Of a DNA stretch of 8,915 nt, positions 1 through 6,308 are shown piece by piece. Source of the DNA: Desulfobacteraceae bacterium. Its GTDB lineage: Bacteria > Desulfobacterota > DSM-4660 > Desulfatiglandales > Desulfatiglandaceae. The position numbers were made by a program, and so were the translations under genes. Numbering within the stretch: the first letter of the stretch is position 1; the number at the start of each line of letters is the position of its first letter. The notes under the pieces are model-generated. The model saw only the letters and a list, made by a program, of their open reading frames with translations. It did not search any database and had not been told where the DNA came from. The DNA is taken from positions 1 through 8,915 of the forward strand of contig JABMQV010000472.1 of NCBI GenBank assembly GCA_013203065.1. The letters are read 5' to 3'.

Positions 1-16
1 ACTCCGCACGGTGGCT

Positions 17-32
17 CCAAAAAGGTTTTTGG
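17..32. repeat. A/T-rich inverted repeat at the window edge
   Basis: CCAAAAA, two bases, then TTTTTGG form an exact dyad. It lies 5' of the small CxxC gene and downstream of the convergent RNase G gene, so it could belong to a transcript end on either strand. There is no clear coding sequence around it. A terminator role is only a guess, because the T run is part of the stem rather than a tail after it. Confidence 0.4.
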
Positions 33-34
33 CC

Positions 35-50
35 AGGCCTGAAGAGGCCT
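35..50. repeat. AGGCCT inverted repeat (6-bp stem, GAAG loop)
   Basis: Two copies of AGGCCT flank GAAG and would form a six-pair stem with a four-base loop. It sits 3 bases after the A/T-rich dyad at 17-32, so the two could act together as a transcript-end structure. No T run follows it on the plus strand. Function unknown. Confidence 0.4.
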
Positions 51-110
51 TCGCGCCAACTCGTCGTCATAAATCTTTCCCCGAGAAAGCAGGCAACAAA
101 TCAATCTTTT

Positions 111-115
111 GGAGG
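111..115 (+). promoter_or_regulatory. Ribosome binding site of the small CxxC gene
   Basis: GGAGG is followed by an 8-base spacer and then the ATG at 124. A TTG in the same frame at 109 would place this site inside the gene, so the site decides for the ATG at 124. Confidence 0.7.
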
Positions 116-123
116 AACCGCGG

Positions 124-351
124 ATGGATGAAATCCAGGACTATTTTCTGTGTGATAGCTGTTCAAACAAAGACTTCAGACTTGTCTACAATTTTTCCCT
201 CCGGTTCCATGGGGTGAACTTTGCCGATGAACTCATATATGACAGGCTTCAAGAGGAAATATATGAGTGTACCAAGTGCAAGAAGGCCTTTACAAGTCAG
301 GAGATAGAAGAGGGATTGAACAAACTCAAGAAGAGACGCAGGACGCGTTAG
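124..351 (+). CDS. Small protein with two CxxC pairs, probable zinc-binding, function unknown
   Basis: A 75-residue protein that I do not recognise as a named family. It has a CDSC pair at residues 10-13 and a CTKC pair at 49-52, separated by 35 residues. This spacing fits a small zinc-ribbon or rubredoxin-like knuckle in which the two pairs hold one metal ion. The segment between them is rich in aromatic and acidic residues, and the C-terminus is strongly basic (KKRRRTR), which could contact nucleic acid. There is no signal peptide or membrane segment, so it is likely cytoplasmic. The ATG at 124 is chosen because a GGAGG lies 8 bases upstream. Its stop codon overlaps the stop codon of the convergent RNase G gene, so the two 3' ends share four bases. 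The metal site is inferred from the cysteines; any nucleic-acid role is speculation. That the gene is real is supported by the ribosome site and the paired motifs. Confidence 0.7.
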   Translation: MDEIQDYFLCDSCSNKDFRLVYNFSLRFHGVNFADELIYDRLQEEIYECTKCKKAFTSQEIEEGLNKLKKRRRTR

Positions 352-1880
352 ACATTTATCTCATACTGCTCCATGTGAAAATCTTTCTTGGCAATAATGG
401 TAATCCGTTTTTCTAGTCTCTTTTCCAGGTCTATTACCGATTCCTGCTCTTCCTCCCTCAGAACATCATCAATCTCCGGGTTTACCATGATATAGGCGTG
501 CCCTCCTTCTTCACCGACGATAGACTCCCTTTCCAGATCCCTGAATATTTCGAAACAAATAGCCCTTTTGGATTTAAGAGTACCCCTCCCTTCGCAATAA
601 TAACAAGGTTCGGAGAGTAGTCCGCTCAGGCTTGCCCGCGTTCTCTTTCGCGTCATTTCAATCAGCCCCAGGTCTGACATGGGAAGGATGTTGGATTTGG
701 CCTTGTCTTTACTGAGGGCTTCCCTGAGTGCAGTGAAGACTCGAGTTCGGTTTGAGCTTTTCTCCATGTCAATAAAGTCGATTACGATAAGACCGCCCAG
801 GTTCCTGAAACGCAGCTGATAAGCGATCTCCTTGACTGCCTCCAGATTTGTCTTGAGGATGGTTTCCTCCAGGTTTCTCTTGCCAACATAGCTCCCGGTA
901 TTTACATCGATGGCGGTGAGGGCCTCGGTCAGCTCAATCACGATATACCCTCCTGATTTCAACCAGATCTTGTTCCCGAGGGCACGAGGAATCTCCATCT
1001 CAATACCGAAGGCGTCAAAGATTGGGTCAGATCCTTCATAGAGCTCCACAGAGTATTTTAATCTAGGGGCGAAGGTCTCGATAAACCCCATAATGCTCTT
1101 GTATTCTTCGGGTGAGTCGATAATCAGCCGGTCCACTTCCCGTGTGAATAGATCCCTGACTGCCCGTAGGACGATTGATAGATCCTTATAAAGAAGGGCT
1201 GGATTCGACCCCTTTTCCATCTTCTCTTGGGTGTTTGTCCAGAGCTTCACGAGGAAATCCATCTCAGATTTGAGCTTTTTTTTTGAACCTCCTTCGGCAA
1301 CGGTCCTGGCAATAAAACCGAAATCGTTTGGCCTTATTTCCCGGATGATTGCCTTCAGTCTCTCCCTTTCCTCTTTGTCCTCAATCCTGCGGGATACCCC
1401 GATATGATTGACGGTCGGCATCAGGACAAGGTGCCTTCCGGGAAGAGAAATGTGGCAGGTGAGCCTGGCGCCTTTATTGCCGAAGGGCTCCTTGGCCACC
1501 TGTACCATAATGTTCTGGCTTTCATGGAGTAGATCTTCTATCTGGAAGGAGATATCCTGGATCTGATCACGCTTTGTAGTCTTGGCATCCAAAAGCTTTG
1601 GGTCTTCATCGGCCTTGCCGTTTCCAAGCATCAGTTTTTCAAGGTCAGAGAAATCTCTGTATACGTCCGAGACATAAAGAAAGGCCGTCCGGTCAAGATC
1701 GGTATCCACAAACGCGGCCTGCATACCCGGCAATACCTTTACGACCCTCCCCCTGTAGATATTACCCATCAGTTCCTGGCCGGTCTTTCTCTCTATGTGA
1801 AGTTCCACAACAACGCCATTCTCAACAAGGGCTACCCTGGTTTCGTAATGTCTTGCATTGATGATGAGTTCATTGGCCAT
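348..1880 (-). CDS. rng: Ribonuclease G (RNase E/G family endoribonuclease)
   Basis: A 510-residue cytoplasmic endoribonuclease that, in characterised bacteria, matures the 16S rRNA 5' end and takes part in mRNA decay. The length matches RNase G (about 490) rather than the long RNase E. The N-terminal S1 RNA-binding domain covers about residues 36-130 (GNIYRGRV, LPGMQAAFVD). The RNase H-like and 5'-sensor part follows, with GARLT at 137-141 and GVSRRIED at 161-168. The catalytic DNase I-like region carries the magnesium ligands: D325 in AIDVNTG and D368 in IDFIDM. C426 and C429 (CYYC) form the Zn-link used for dimerisation, followed by GRGT. All key residues are present. The start has AAAGGAAA just upstream, with a spacing of about 6. 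It lies 42 nt behind the radical-SAM gene, so they are probably one transcript. The codons for K200-K202 form a run of nine A bases. Its usual neighbours in many genomes, the L21/L27 ribosomal protein genes, are not seen downstream. Confidence 0.96.
   Translation of the reverse strand: MANELIINARHYETRVALVENGVVVELHIERKTGQELMGNIYRGRVVKVLPGMQAAFVDTDLDRTAFLYVSDVYRDFSDLEKLMLGNGKADEDPKLLDAKTTKRDQIQDISFQIEDLLHESQNIMVQVAKEPFGNKGARLTCHISLPGRHLVLMPTVNHIGVSRRIEDKEERERLKAIIREIRPNDFGFIARTVAEGGSKKKLKSEMDFLVKLWTNTQEKMEKGSNPALLYKDLSIVLRAVRDLFTREVDRLIIDSPEEYKSIMGFIETFAPRLKYSVELYEGSDPIFDAFGIEMEIPRALGNKIWLKSGGYIVIELTEALTAIDVNTGSYVGKRNLEETILKTNLEAVKEIAYQLRFRNLGGLIVIDFIDMEKSSNRTRVFTALREALSKDKAKSNILPMSDLGLIEMTRKRTRASLSGLLSEPCYYCEGRGTLKSKRAICFEIFRDLERESIVGEEGGHAYIMVNPEIDDVLREEEQESVIDLEKRLEKRITIIAKKDFHMEQYEINV
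1276..1284 (-). other. A9 homopolymer inside rng
   Basis: Nine T on the plus strand read as nine A in the rng mRNA, across the codons of S199-K202. Runs of this length are known sites of RNA polymerase slippage and of replication slippage. Loss of one A gives a stop about ten codons later, and gain of one A gives a stop within about four codons. Either product would lack the catalytic aspartates. Whether slippage happens here is not shown by the sequence. Confidence 0.5.
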
Positions 1881-1922
1881 TTCTGGTTTCCTTTGACGTT
1901 ATTAGGTGAATTTCCGGTTGTC

Positions 1923-4433
1923 TTACATGAGCACCTGCCTGGTTTTTAAGGTCTGCATTTGACTAACGCTGTCATCGTTTAATGCGAAGATCCCTTTGAC
2001 TATTTCGGTGGGCCTTAGTTCAGGCCCGGACGTGTTTCTCAAGACCAGTCTTACCGAATCTGGTGAGAGCAGGGTCAGAGATTTGACCAGGGGTTTGGCA
2101 TCAACCTCATGTTCGCCTTTTCTGCTGCGTTTGACAACCGGAAAATAACTGGCGTTATGGAAGTTATCCAAATCCCTCTTTTTTAATTCTAACCCCTTCA
2201 ACGTCACCAGGAAATGACTTTCCTTTAAGCCGGACATCTTTCTACTGGAAGATAATTTTTCAACCAGGGTAACCTCGATTCCGTTTGGCAGTTCGCGGTT
2301 GAGCCTTGCCTTTATGGTAGAGAGGTTTGAGGTTCCATCCATTTCGATATCCAGTGTTTCCTGCAGGCTTTCAGTCCCCACCGGCAAGGCAGTTGCAAAA
2401 GAGAGCTTAGGCATGGGATGGTAGCCCTTGGTGTGGACAAGATTTATTCCAGCTCTCCTGAGCCCCCTGACAAAGACCCTGACGAGTTCCAGATGGCTCA
2501 GGTGTTTGGCATTTTCCAGCTTCGAAAAGGTAAGGCGACATTTTGTTGTAATAGGAAACGCAGGTTTGGGGGAAGATTCTTCGGAAGGTGGTGCGAAATC
2601 TCTGTCTCTGAAGAGCACGGGAGAAACCGTCTTGTGGTCGCAGACACCACAGTCGAGACATTTCCCCCTGCAGTCAGGGGTGAATTCAGGAATTTGGGCC
2701 TTTATCCATTCCCCGGCGAGAAAATCTTTGCTGACACCGGATCTAATATGGCCCCACGGCAGCGGTTCCTCCAGTGATCTTTGTCGGTGAAGATAGGATT
2801 GGGGGTTTACTCCGACGGCTTTGAAGGCCTGCACCCAGAGTCCCATTCGGAACTGCTCGGTCCACGCATCAAATCTGGCACCCCTCCGCCATGCCTCTAT
2901 GATGGACGGGGTCAATCTCCTGTCTCCTCTGGAGAAGATCCCCTCTAACCAACTCATTTCGGGGTTATTCCATTTGACCCGGACACGGGTTCCCTTGAGT
3001 CCCTTCTGGATCAACCCTATTCTCCTCCGACCTTCCTCCAATGCGATCTGGGGAAACCACATGAAAGGGGTGTGAGACTTGGGCACAAAGGTGGAGACAC
3101 TCACGTTCAGGTTAGGCCTTTTGCCTCTCTTACCGGCTAAGGCGGTAATCTGTCTGGACAAGCGGATGATATCCTCAAGGTCTTCGTCTTGTTCGAAGGG
3201 TAGTCCTACCATGAAATAGAGCTTTATCAGATTCCATCCCGCACCATACACCATCCGACCCATTCCCACGATATCCTCCTGAGTCAGACGCTTGTTAATG
3301 ATCTTCCTAAGCCGGTCATTGCCCGCCTCGGGGGCCAAGGTGAAGCCCGTCTTCCGTACTCTTTTTATCTGCTCCATCAACGAGGGGTGTAGGCTGTCGA
3401 TCCTGAGGGACGGAAGGCTTATGGAAATCTTTTCCCTGGCCTGCCTGTCCATTAAGGCCTTCAAGAGGAGCCCGACGCAGCCATAATCGCCGGTACTCAA
3501 AGAAAGTAGAGAAAGGTCTTCGTGGCCGGTCAATTTCATGGCTTTTTCGGCCTTCGCGAGTATGGAATCAGGGCTTCGTTCTCGTACTGGACGGTAGATC
3601 ATACCCGCCTGGCAAAATCGGCACCCCCGTGTACATCCGCGGGAGATCTCTATTGCCATACGATCATGGATCACTTCAGTGAAGGGTACCACCTGACGTT
3701 CCGGGAAGGGATGAGCATCTATATCGGGTACGATCGCCTTTTCAACGAATGGGTGGTCTGAATTCAGGGGTTCAATACACTCAAAAATCCCTCCGGGGGT
3801 ATAATGTGGGCGAAAATAGGCAGGAATATAGACCCCTTTGATATGGCGTAGTTGAGAGAATAATTCCTCTTTACTCTTGGTTCCCGTCTGTCCAGCTTTA
3901 CGGATAATCTTGCATATCTGCAGCAGGACCTCTTCGCCATCCCCGACCACTATCAGGTCAAAAAACTCGGCAACGGGCTCGGGATTAAAACAGGCTGGGC
4001 CTCCGGCGATGATAAAGGGGGAACTGTCTCCCCTTTCACTCGCAAGGAAGGGGATACGGGAGAGATCAAGAAGATTCAAGACATTGGTATAGGAAAGCTC
4101 GTGCTGAAGACTGAAACCGACCATATCAAAACTGGACAAGGGTCGGCCTGACTCCAGGGTGGTGGGGGGTATATTTCTACGTCTTAGTTCCTTTTCAAGA
4201 TCCACCCACGGGGAAAAGATCCTTTCTGCGCAAAGCCATTCACGACGATTGAGGATGTGATAGAGGATCTTTAATCCCACGTGGGACATGCCCACTTCAT
4301 AGACATCAGGAAAGGCGAGCGCAACCGAGACCTCCGTGCTGCCGGGCGCCTTTTTGATGGCGTTAACTTCATTTCCTACGTAACGGCTTGGCCGGTTGAT
4401 CTTTGAAAACCAGGGCTGGTCCAATATGGACAT
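1923..4433 (-). CDS. Fused radical-SAM protein (TIGR03960-type) with C-terminal DUF2344/TIGR03936 domain
   Basis: An 836-residue, presumably cytoplasmic iron-sulfur protein of unknown reaction. Residues about 30-180 resemble a B12-binding Rossmann fold (FPDVYEVGMSHVGL at 41-54, GGPACFNPEP at 144-153, VVGDGEE at 162-168). The DxHxxG signature reads D43-V-Y45-E-V-G48, so the cobalt-ligating His is Tyr. The radical-SAM core follows with C267, C271 and C274 (CTRGCRFC), which hold the 4Fe-4S cluster that cleaves S-adenosylmethionine. LAPEAGNDRLR at 367-377 and YFMVGLPFE at 406-414 are typical of the core. A second cluster, C588, C592, C595 and C598, may bind another Fe-S cluster or zinc. A proline/serine-rich linker (about 613-626) leads to the DUF2344 domain (about 630-830; LSHLELVRVFVRGLRRAGI, YHPMPKLSFA). 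In many Firmicutes the two parts are separate neighbouring genes; here they are fused. The AAGGA 9 bases before the ATG supports the start. Its pairing with RNase G, also seen widely in other bacteria, suggests a link to RNA or ribosome maturation, but no function is established to my knowledge. Confidence 0.9.
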   Translation of the reverse strand: MSILDQPWFSKINRPSRYVGNEVNAIKKAPGSTEVSVALAFPDVYEVGMSHVGLKILYHILNRREWLCAERIFSPWVDLEKELRRRNIPPTTLESGRPLSSFDMVGFSLQHELSYTNVLNLLDLSRIPFLASERGDSSPFIIAGGPACFNPEPVAEFFDLIVVGDGEEVLLQICKIIRKAGQTGTKSKEELFSQLRHIKGVYIPAYFRPHYTPGGIFECIEPLNSDHPFVEKAIVPDIDAHPFPERQVVPFTEVIHDRMAIEISRGCTRGCRFCQAGMIYRPVRERSPDSILAKAEKAMKLTGHEDLSLLSLSTGDYGCVGLLLKALMDRQAREKISISLPSLRIDSLHPSLMEQIKRVRKTGFTLAPEAGNDRLRKIINKRLTQEDIVGMGRMVYGAGWNLIKLYFMVGLPFEQDEDLEDIIRLSRQITALAGKRGKRPNLNVSVSTFVPKSHTPFMWFPQIALEEGRRRIGLIQKGLKGTRVRVKWNNPEMSWLEGIFSRGDRRLTPSIIEAWRRGARFDAWTEQFRMGLWVQAFKAVGVNPQSYLHRQRSLEEPLPWGHIRSGVSKDFLAGEWIKAQIPEFTPDCRGKCLDCGVCDHKTVSPVLFRDRDFAPPSEESSPKPAFPITTKCRLTFSKLENAKHLSHLELVRVFVRGLRRAGINLVHTKGYHPMPKLSFATALPVGTESLQETLDIEMDGTSNLSTIKARLNRELPNGIEVTLVEKLSSSRKMSGLKESHFLVTLKGLELKKRDLDNFHNASYFPVVKRSRKGEHEVDAKPLVKSLTLLSPDSVRLVLRNTSGPELRPTEIVKGIFALNDDSVSQMQTLKTRQVLM

Positions 4434-4465
4434 GATAGATATTCCTTCTACAAGAAGTCGTTTTC

Positions 4466-4483
4466 AAAAAGGACCCCAGGTCC
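4466..4483 (-). terminator. Candidate intrinsic terminator after the histidine kinase gene
   Basis: Read on the minus strand, GGACC, the loop TGG and GGTCC are followed directly by TTTTT. The stem has only five pairs but is GC-rich and tight against the T run. It lies about 125 nt past the kinase stop and 32 nt before the radical-SAM start, so it would end the pilC–kinase transcript. If it works, the radical-SAM–rng unit needs its own promoter, which I cannot place with confidence in the remaining 32 nt. Confidence 0.5.
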
Positions 4484-4524
4484 ATTGGATGAGGGCAGTG
4501 TTAATGGGCTCTGCCTGAAAATGT

Positions 4525-4569
4525 CTGGGAGGGCGGTTGAGTGACGAAATGCCTTCCGAAGCCCTCCAG
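4525..4569. repeat. Long-loop inverted repeat downstream of the kinase gene
   Basis: CTGGGAGGGC at 4525-4534 pairs with GCCCTCCAG at 4561-4569: nine pairs with one bulged G and a 26-base loop. It falls in the 3' untranslated part of the kinase transcript, upstream of the candidate terminator, and could stabilise the mRNA end. No T run follows it on either strand. Confidence 0.35.
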
Positions 4570-4608
4570 GGGGCAAAGGCGAAACCAGGGCCTGTGAACC
4601 TGACATCA

Positions 4609-6300
4609 TTAATCGGACGTGGGGAGATAGATGGTGACCATGCCGCCCCCCTCAGGGTGATTGTCGCTGAAGATCTGTCCCCTAAGTCCTTCGATTATTC
4701 GTTTTACGATTGCCATGCCCAGGCCCGAGCCCCTCTCTTTTGTTGTGAAGAATGGGGTAAAGGCCTGGAAAAGGGCCTCTTCGTTGAACCCTTCACCGGT
4801 ATCACGGACAGCAATCTTCACCATCTTTTTCCCTGGTTTGGGAAAACCCGTTTCTATCTCTGCAGTCACGAATAGAAAGCCTTGAACGCCCATGGCCTCG
4901 GAGGCATTTGAAAAGAGGTTCCACAGGACCTGCTTGAGCTGCTGGGGATCCGATTTAAGCCTGAGGGGATGTTGAAAATCGGTATGGGCGATCAAGTCTT
5001 CTGACCAATGCTTGCTGTTTTGAAAGAGCTCCAGGGATTCCAGGATCAGCTGGTTCAGATCAAACTCCTCAATATTTGCCTCTTTGGGTCTTGCAAAGAG
5101 CAGAAAATCACTTATGAGGTGGTTTAGCCGATTGACTTCTCGCGATACGATATCCATGAGCCGGGTGTTTACATCGTCTTTTTCAAGCCCTTCTTTCAAC
5201 ATCTCGATAGACCCGCTTATGGAGGCCATGGGATTCCTGATTTCGTGGGCAATTCCGGCTGCCAGTTCGCCGATGACTGCCAGGCCTTCGACCTTTTTCA
5301 TTTCTTCTTCGCTCTCCTTTAGCCGTGTTATATCTTGAAAGATAAGGATCTTGCCCTTGTGGTCCCCCAATGAGAGGGAGAGGGGGGAGATGGACAGCCT
5401 GAGGTAGAACTTCCTGCCTTCCGGGTCGGGGCAGGTGAAATCAGAAAATACCGGTCGTTGGTCGTCAAATGAAGGCCTTCCAATCTCCTTAAGGGGAAGG
5501 TCGGCGCCCAGGAGAGGGAGTGCATCGGTTACGGCCCTGCCATAGACATGACTTGACTTTATCCCAAAGATCTTTTCTGCTGCCGGATTGAAAAGGATAA
5601 TATTGTCTTGAGCATCCAAGGCCACCAGACCCGAGGTGATACTGTTGATGATGCTTTCATTGAGGGCCTCTAATTTGTCAAAGTCTATCTGTTTTGCCTT
5701 TAGCTCAACCCTGCTTTTTCTTGTCTGTTCGGAGAGAAAACTGCTGAGGTATGCCGAAACATAGAAGCCCACCATGTTTGCCAGTATGATAAAAAAGAGG
5801 TATGCGCTCTGATACCTTTCCGGATAGCTGGCTTGGCTCCCCAGCGGATGGACAACCCCATAATAATGAAGGTCCAGCAGAAGTCCATAGAGGATGCTGT
5901 TGGCGGAGGCAATGAGCAGGCCTCCTTTTCTGTAAAGAATGATACTTCCGCTGATTATGGAAAGGATGTAGAGAAATGAGAATATACTATCAATGCCGCC
6001 TGTGGAATATATCAGGGCGGTGATAAAAAAGCTGTCGAAAAACAACTGTAGATAGGCCTGCAACGTAACCTTGTGTGAATATTTGAGCAAAACGATATAA
6101 ATGAAAGTTGCAAAATATACCGTTGCGATGAGCAGGTAATGGAAGGTCTGGATATGTCCGAAATAGGAATGGGTTTCCCTGCTCTGGATGACTATCAGGG
6201 CTCCCAGGAGGAGGGATACGACGATGACCCTCAAGAGCATGAGGACCTGCAGACGGCTAAAGACTTCCGATTGGCGGGTTCCCGGCTCCGACTTGATCAT
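4609..6300 (-). CDS. pilS: Membrane-bound PAS sensor histidine kinase, PilS-like
   Basis: A 563-residue inner-membrane sensor kinase. About six hydrophobic segments (roughly 18-38, 53-73, 84-100, 105-122, 127-145, 166-188) precede a short linker. A PAS domain follows at about 210-325 (ITSGLVALDAQDNIILFNPA, FQDITRLKE). The HisKA phosphorylation box is AHEIRNP at 351-357 with the phospho-acceptor H352. The ATPase domain has the N box (N461 and N465), the G1 box D500-TGEGF, FTPFFTTK at 514-521, and the G2 box GSGLGMA at 524-530. It is a complete, active-looking kinase. Six N-terminal helices, a PAS domain and the position directly behind pilC (8 nt) fit PilS, which in known systems pairs with the NtrC-like regulator PilR to control sigma-54-dependent pilin genes. 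PilR is not adjacent here. The start has only a GAGG abutting the ATG and a GGGAG about 12 bases upstream within the end of pilC, so translational coupling to pilC is likely. An NtrB/AtoS-type kinase with another role remains possible. Confidence 0.85.
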   Translation of the reverse strand: MIKSEPGTRQSEVFSRLQVLMLLRVIVVSLLLGALIVIQSRETHSYFGHIQTFHYLLIATVYFATFIYIVLLKYSHKVTLQAYLQLFFDSFFITALIYSTGGIDSIFSFLYILSIISGSIILYRKGGLLIASANSILYGLLLDLHYYGVVHPLGSQASYPERYQSAYLFFIILANMVGFYVSAYLSSFLSEQTRKSRVELKAKQIDFDKLEALNESIINSITSGLVALDAQDNIILFNPAAEKIFGIKSSHVYGRAVTDALPLLGADLPLKEIGRPSFDDQRPVFSDFTCPDPEGRKFYLRLSISPLSLSLGDHKGKILIFQDITRLKESEEEMKKVEGLAVIGELAAGIAHEIRNPMASISGSIEMLKEGLEKDDVNTRLMDIVSREVNRLNHLISDFLLFARPKEANIEEFDLNQLILESLELFQNSKHWSEDLIAHTDFQHPLRLKSDPQQLKQVLWNLFSNASEAMGVQGFLFVTAEIETGFPKPGKKMVKIAVRDTGEGFNEEALFQAFTPFFTTKERGSGLGMAIVKRIIEGLRGQIFSDNHPEGGGMVTIYLPTSD

Positions 6301-6308
6301 CCTCGTAT

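Noticed and set aside
11..217. 68-codon open frame from a GTG on the plus strand, overlapping the small CxxC gene
   Set aside because: It has no ribosome site and no recognisable motif, and it overlaps the better-supported gene in another frame.
2418..2790. Two plus-strand open frames of about 120 codons opposite the radical-SAM gene
   Set aside because: They are antisense shadows of a conserved coding region, with no ribosome site and no recognisable domain.
4439..4467. Promoter-like TTGAAA–17–GAATAT on the minus strand before the radical-SAM gene
   Set aside because: Transcription would start at about the start codon and leave out the AAGGA ribosome site, so it is unlikely to drive this gene.
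4448..4609. 53-codon minus-strand frame whose ATG overlaps the kinase stop as TAATG
   Set aside because: The overlap suggests translational coupling, but there is no ribosome site, the composition is low-quality (Pro/Ser-rich with no motif), and the candidate terminator lies inside it. It also does not resemble a PilR remnant.
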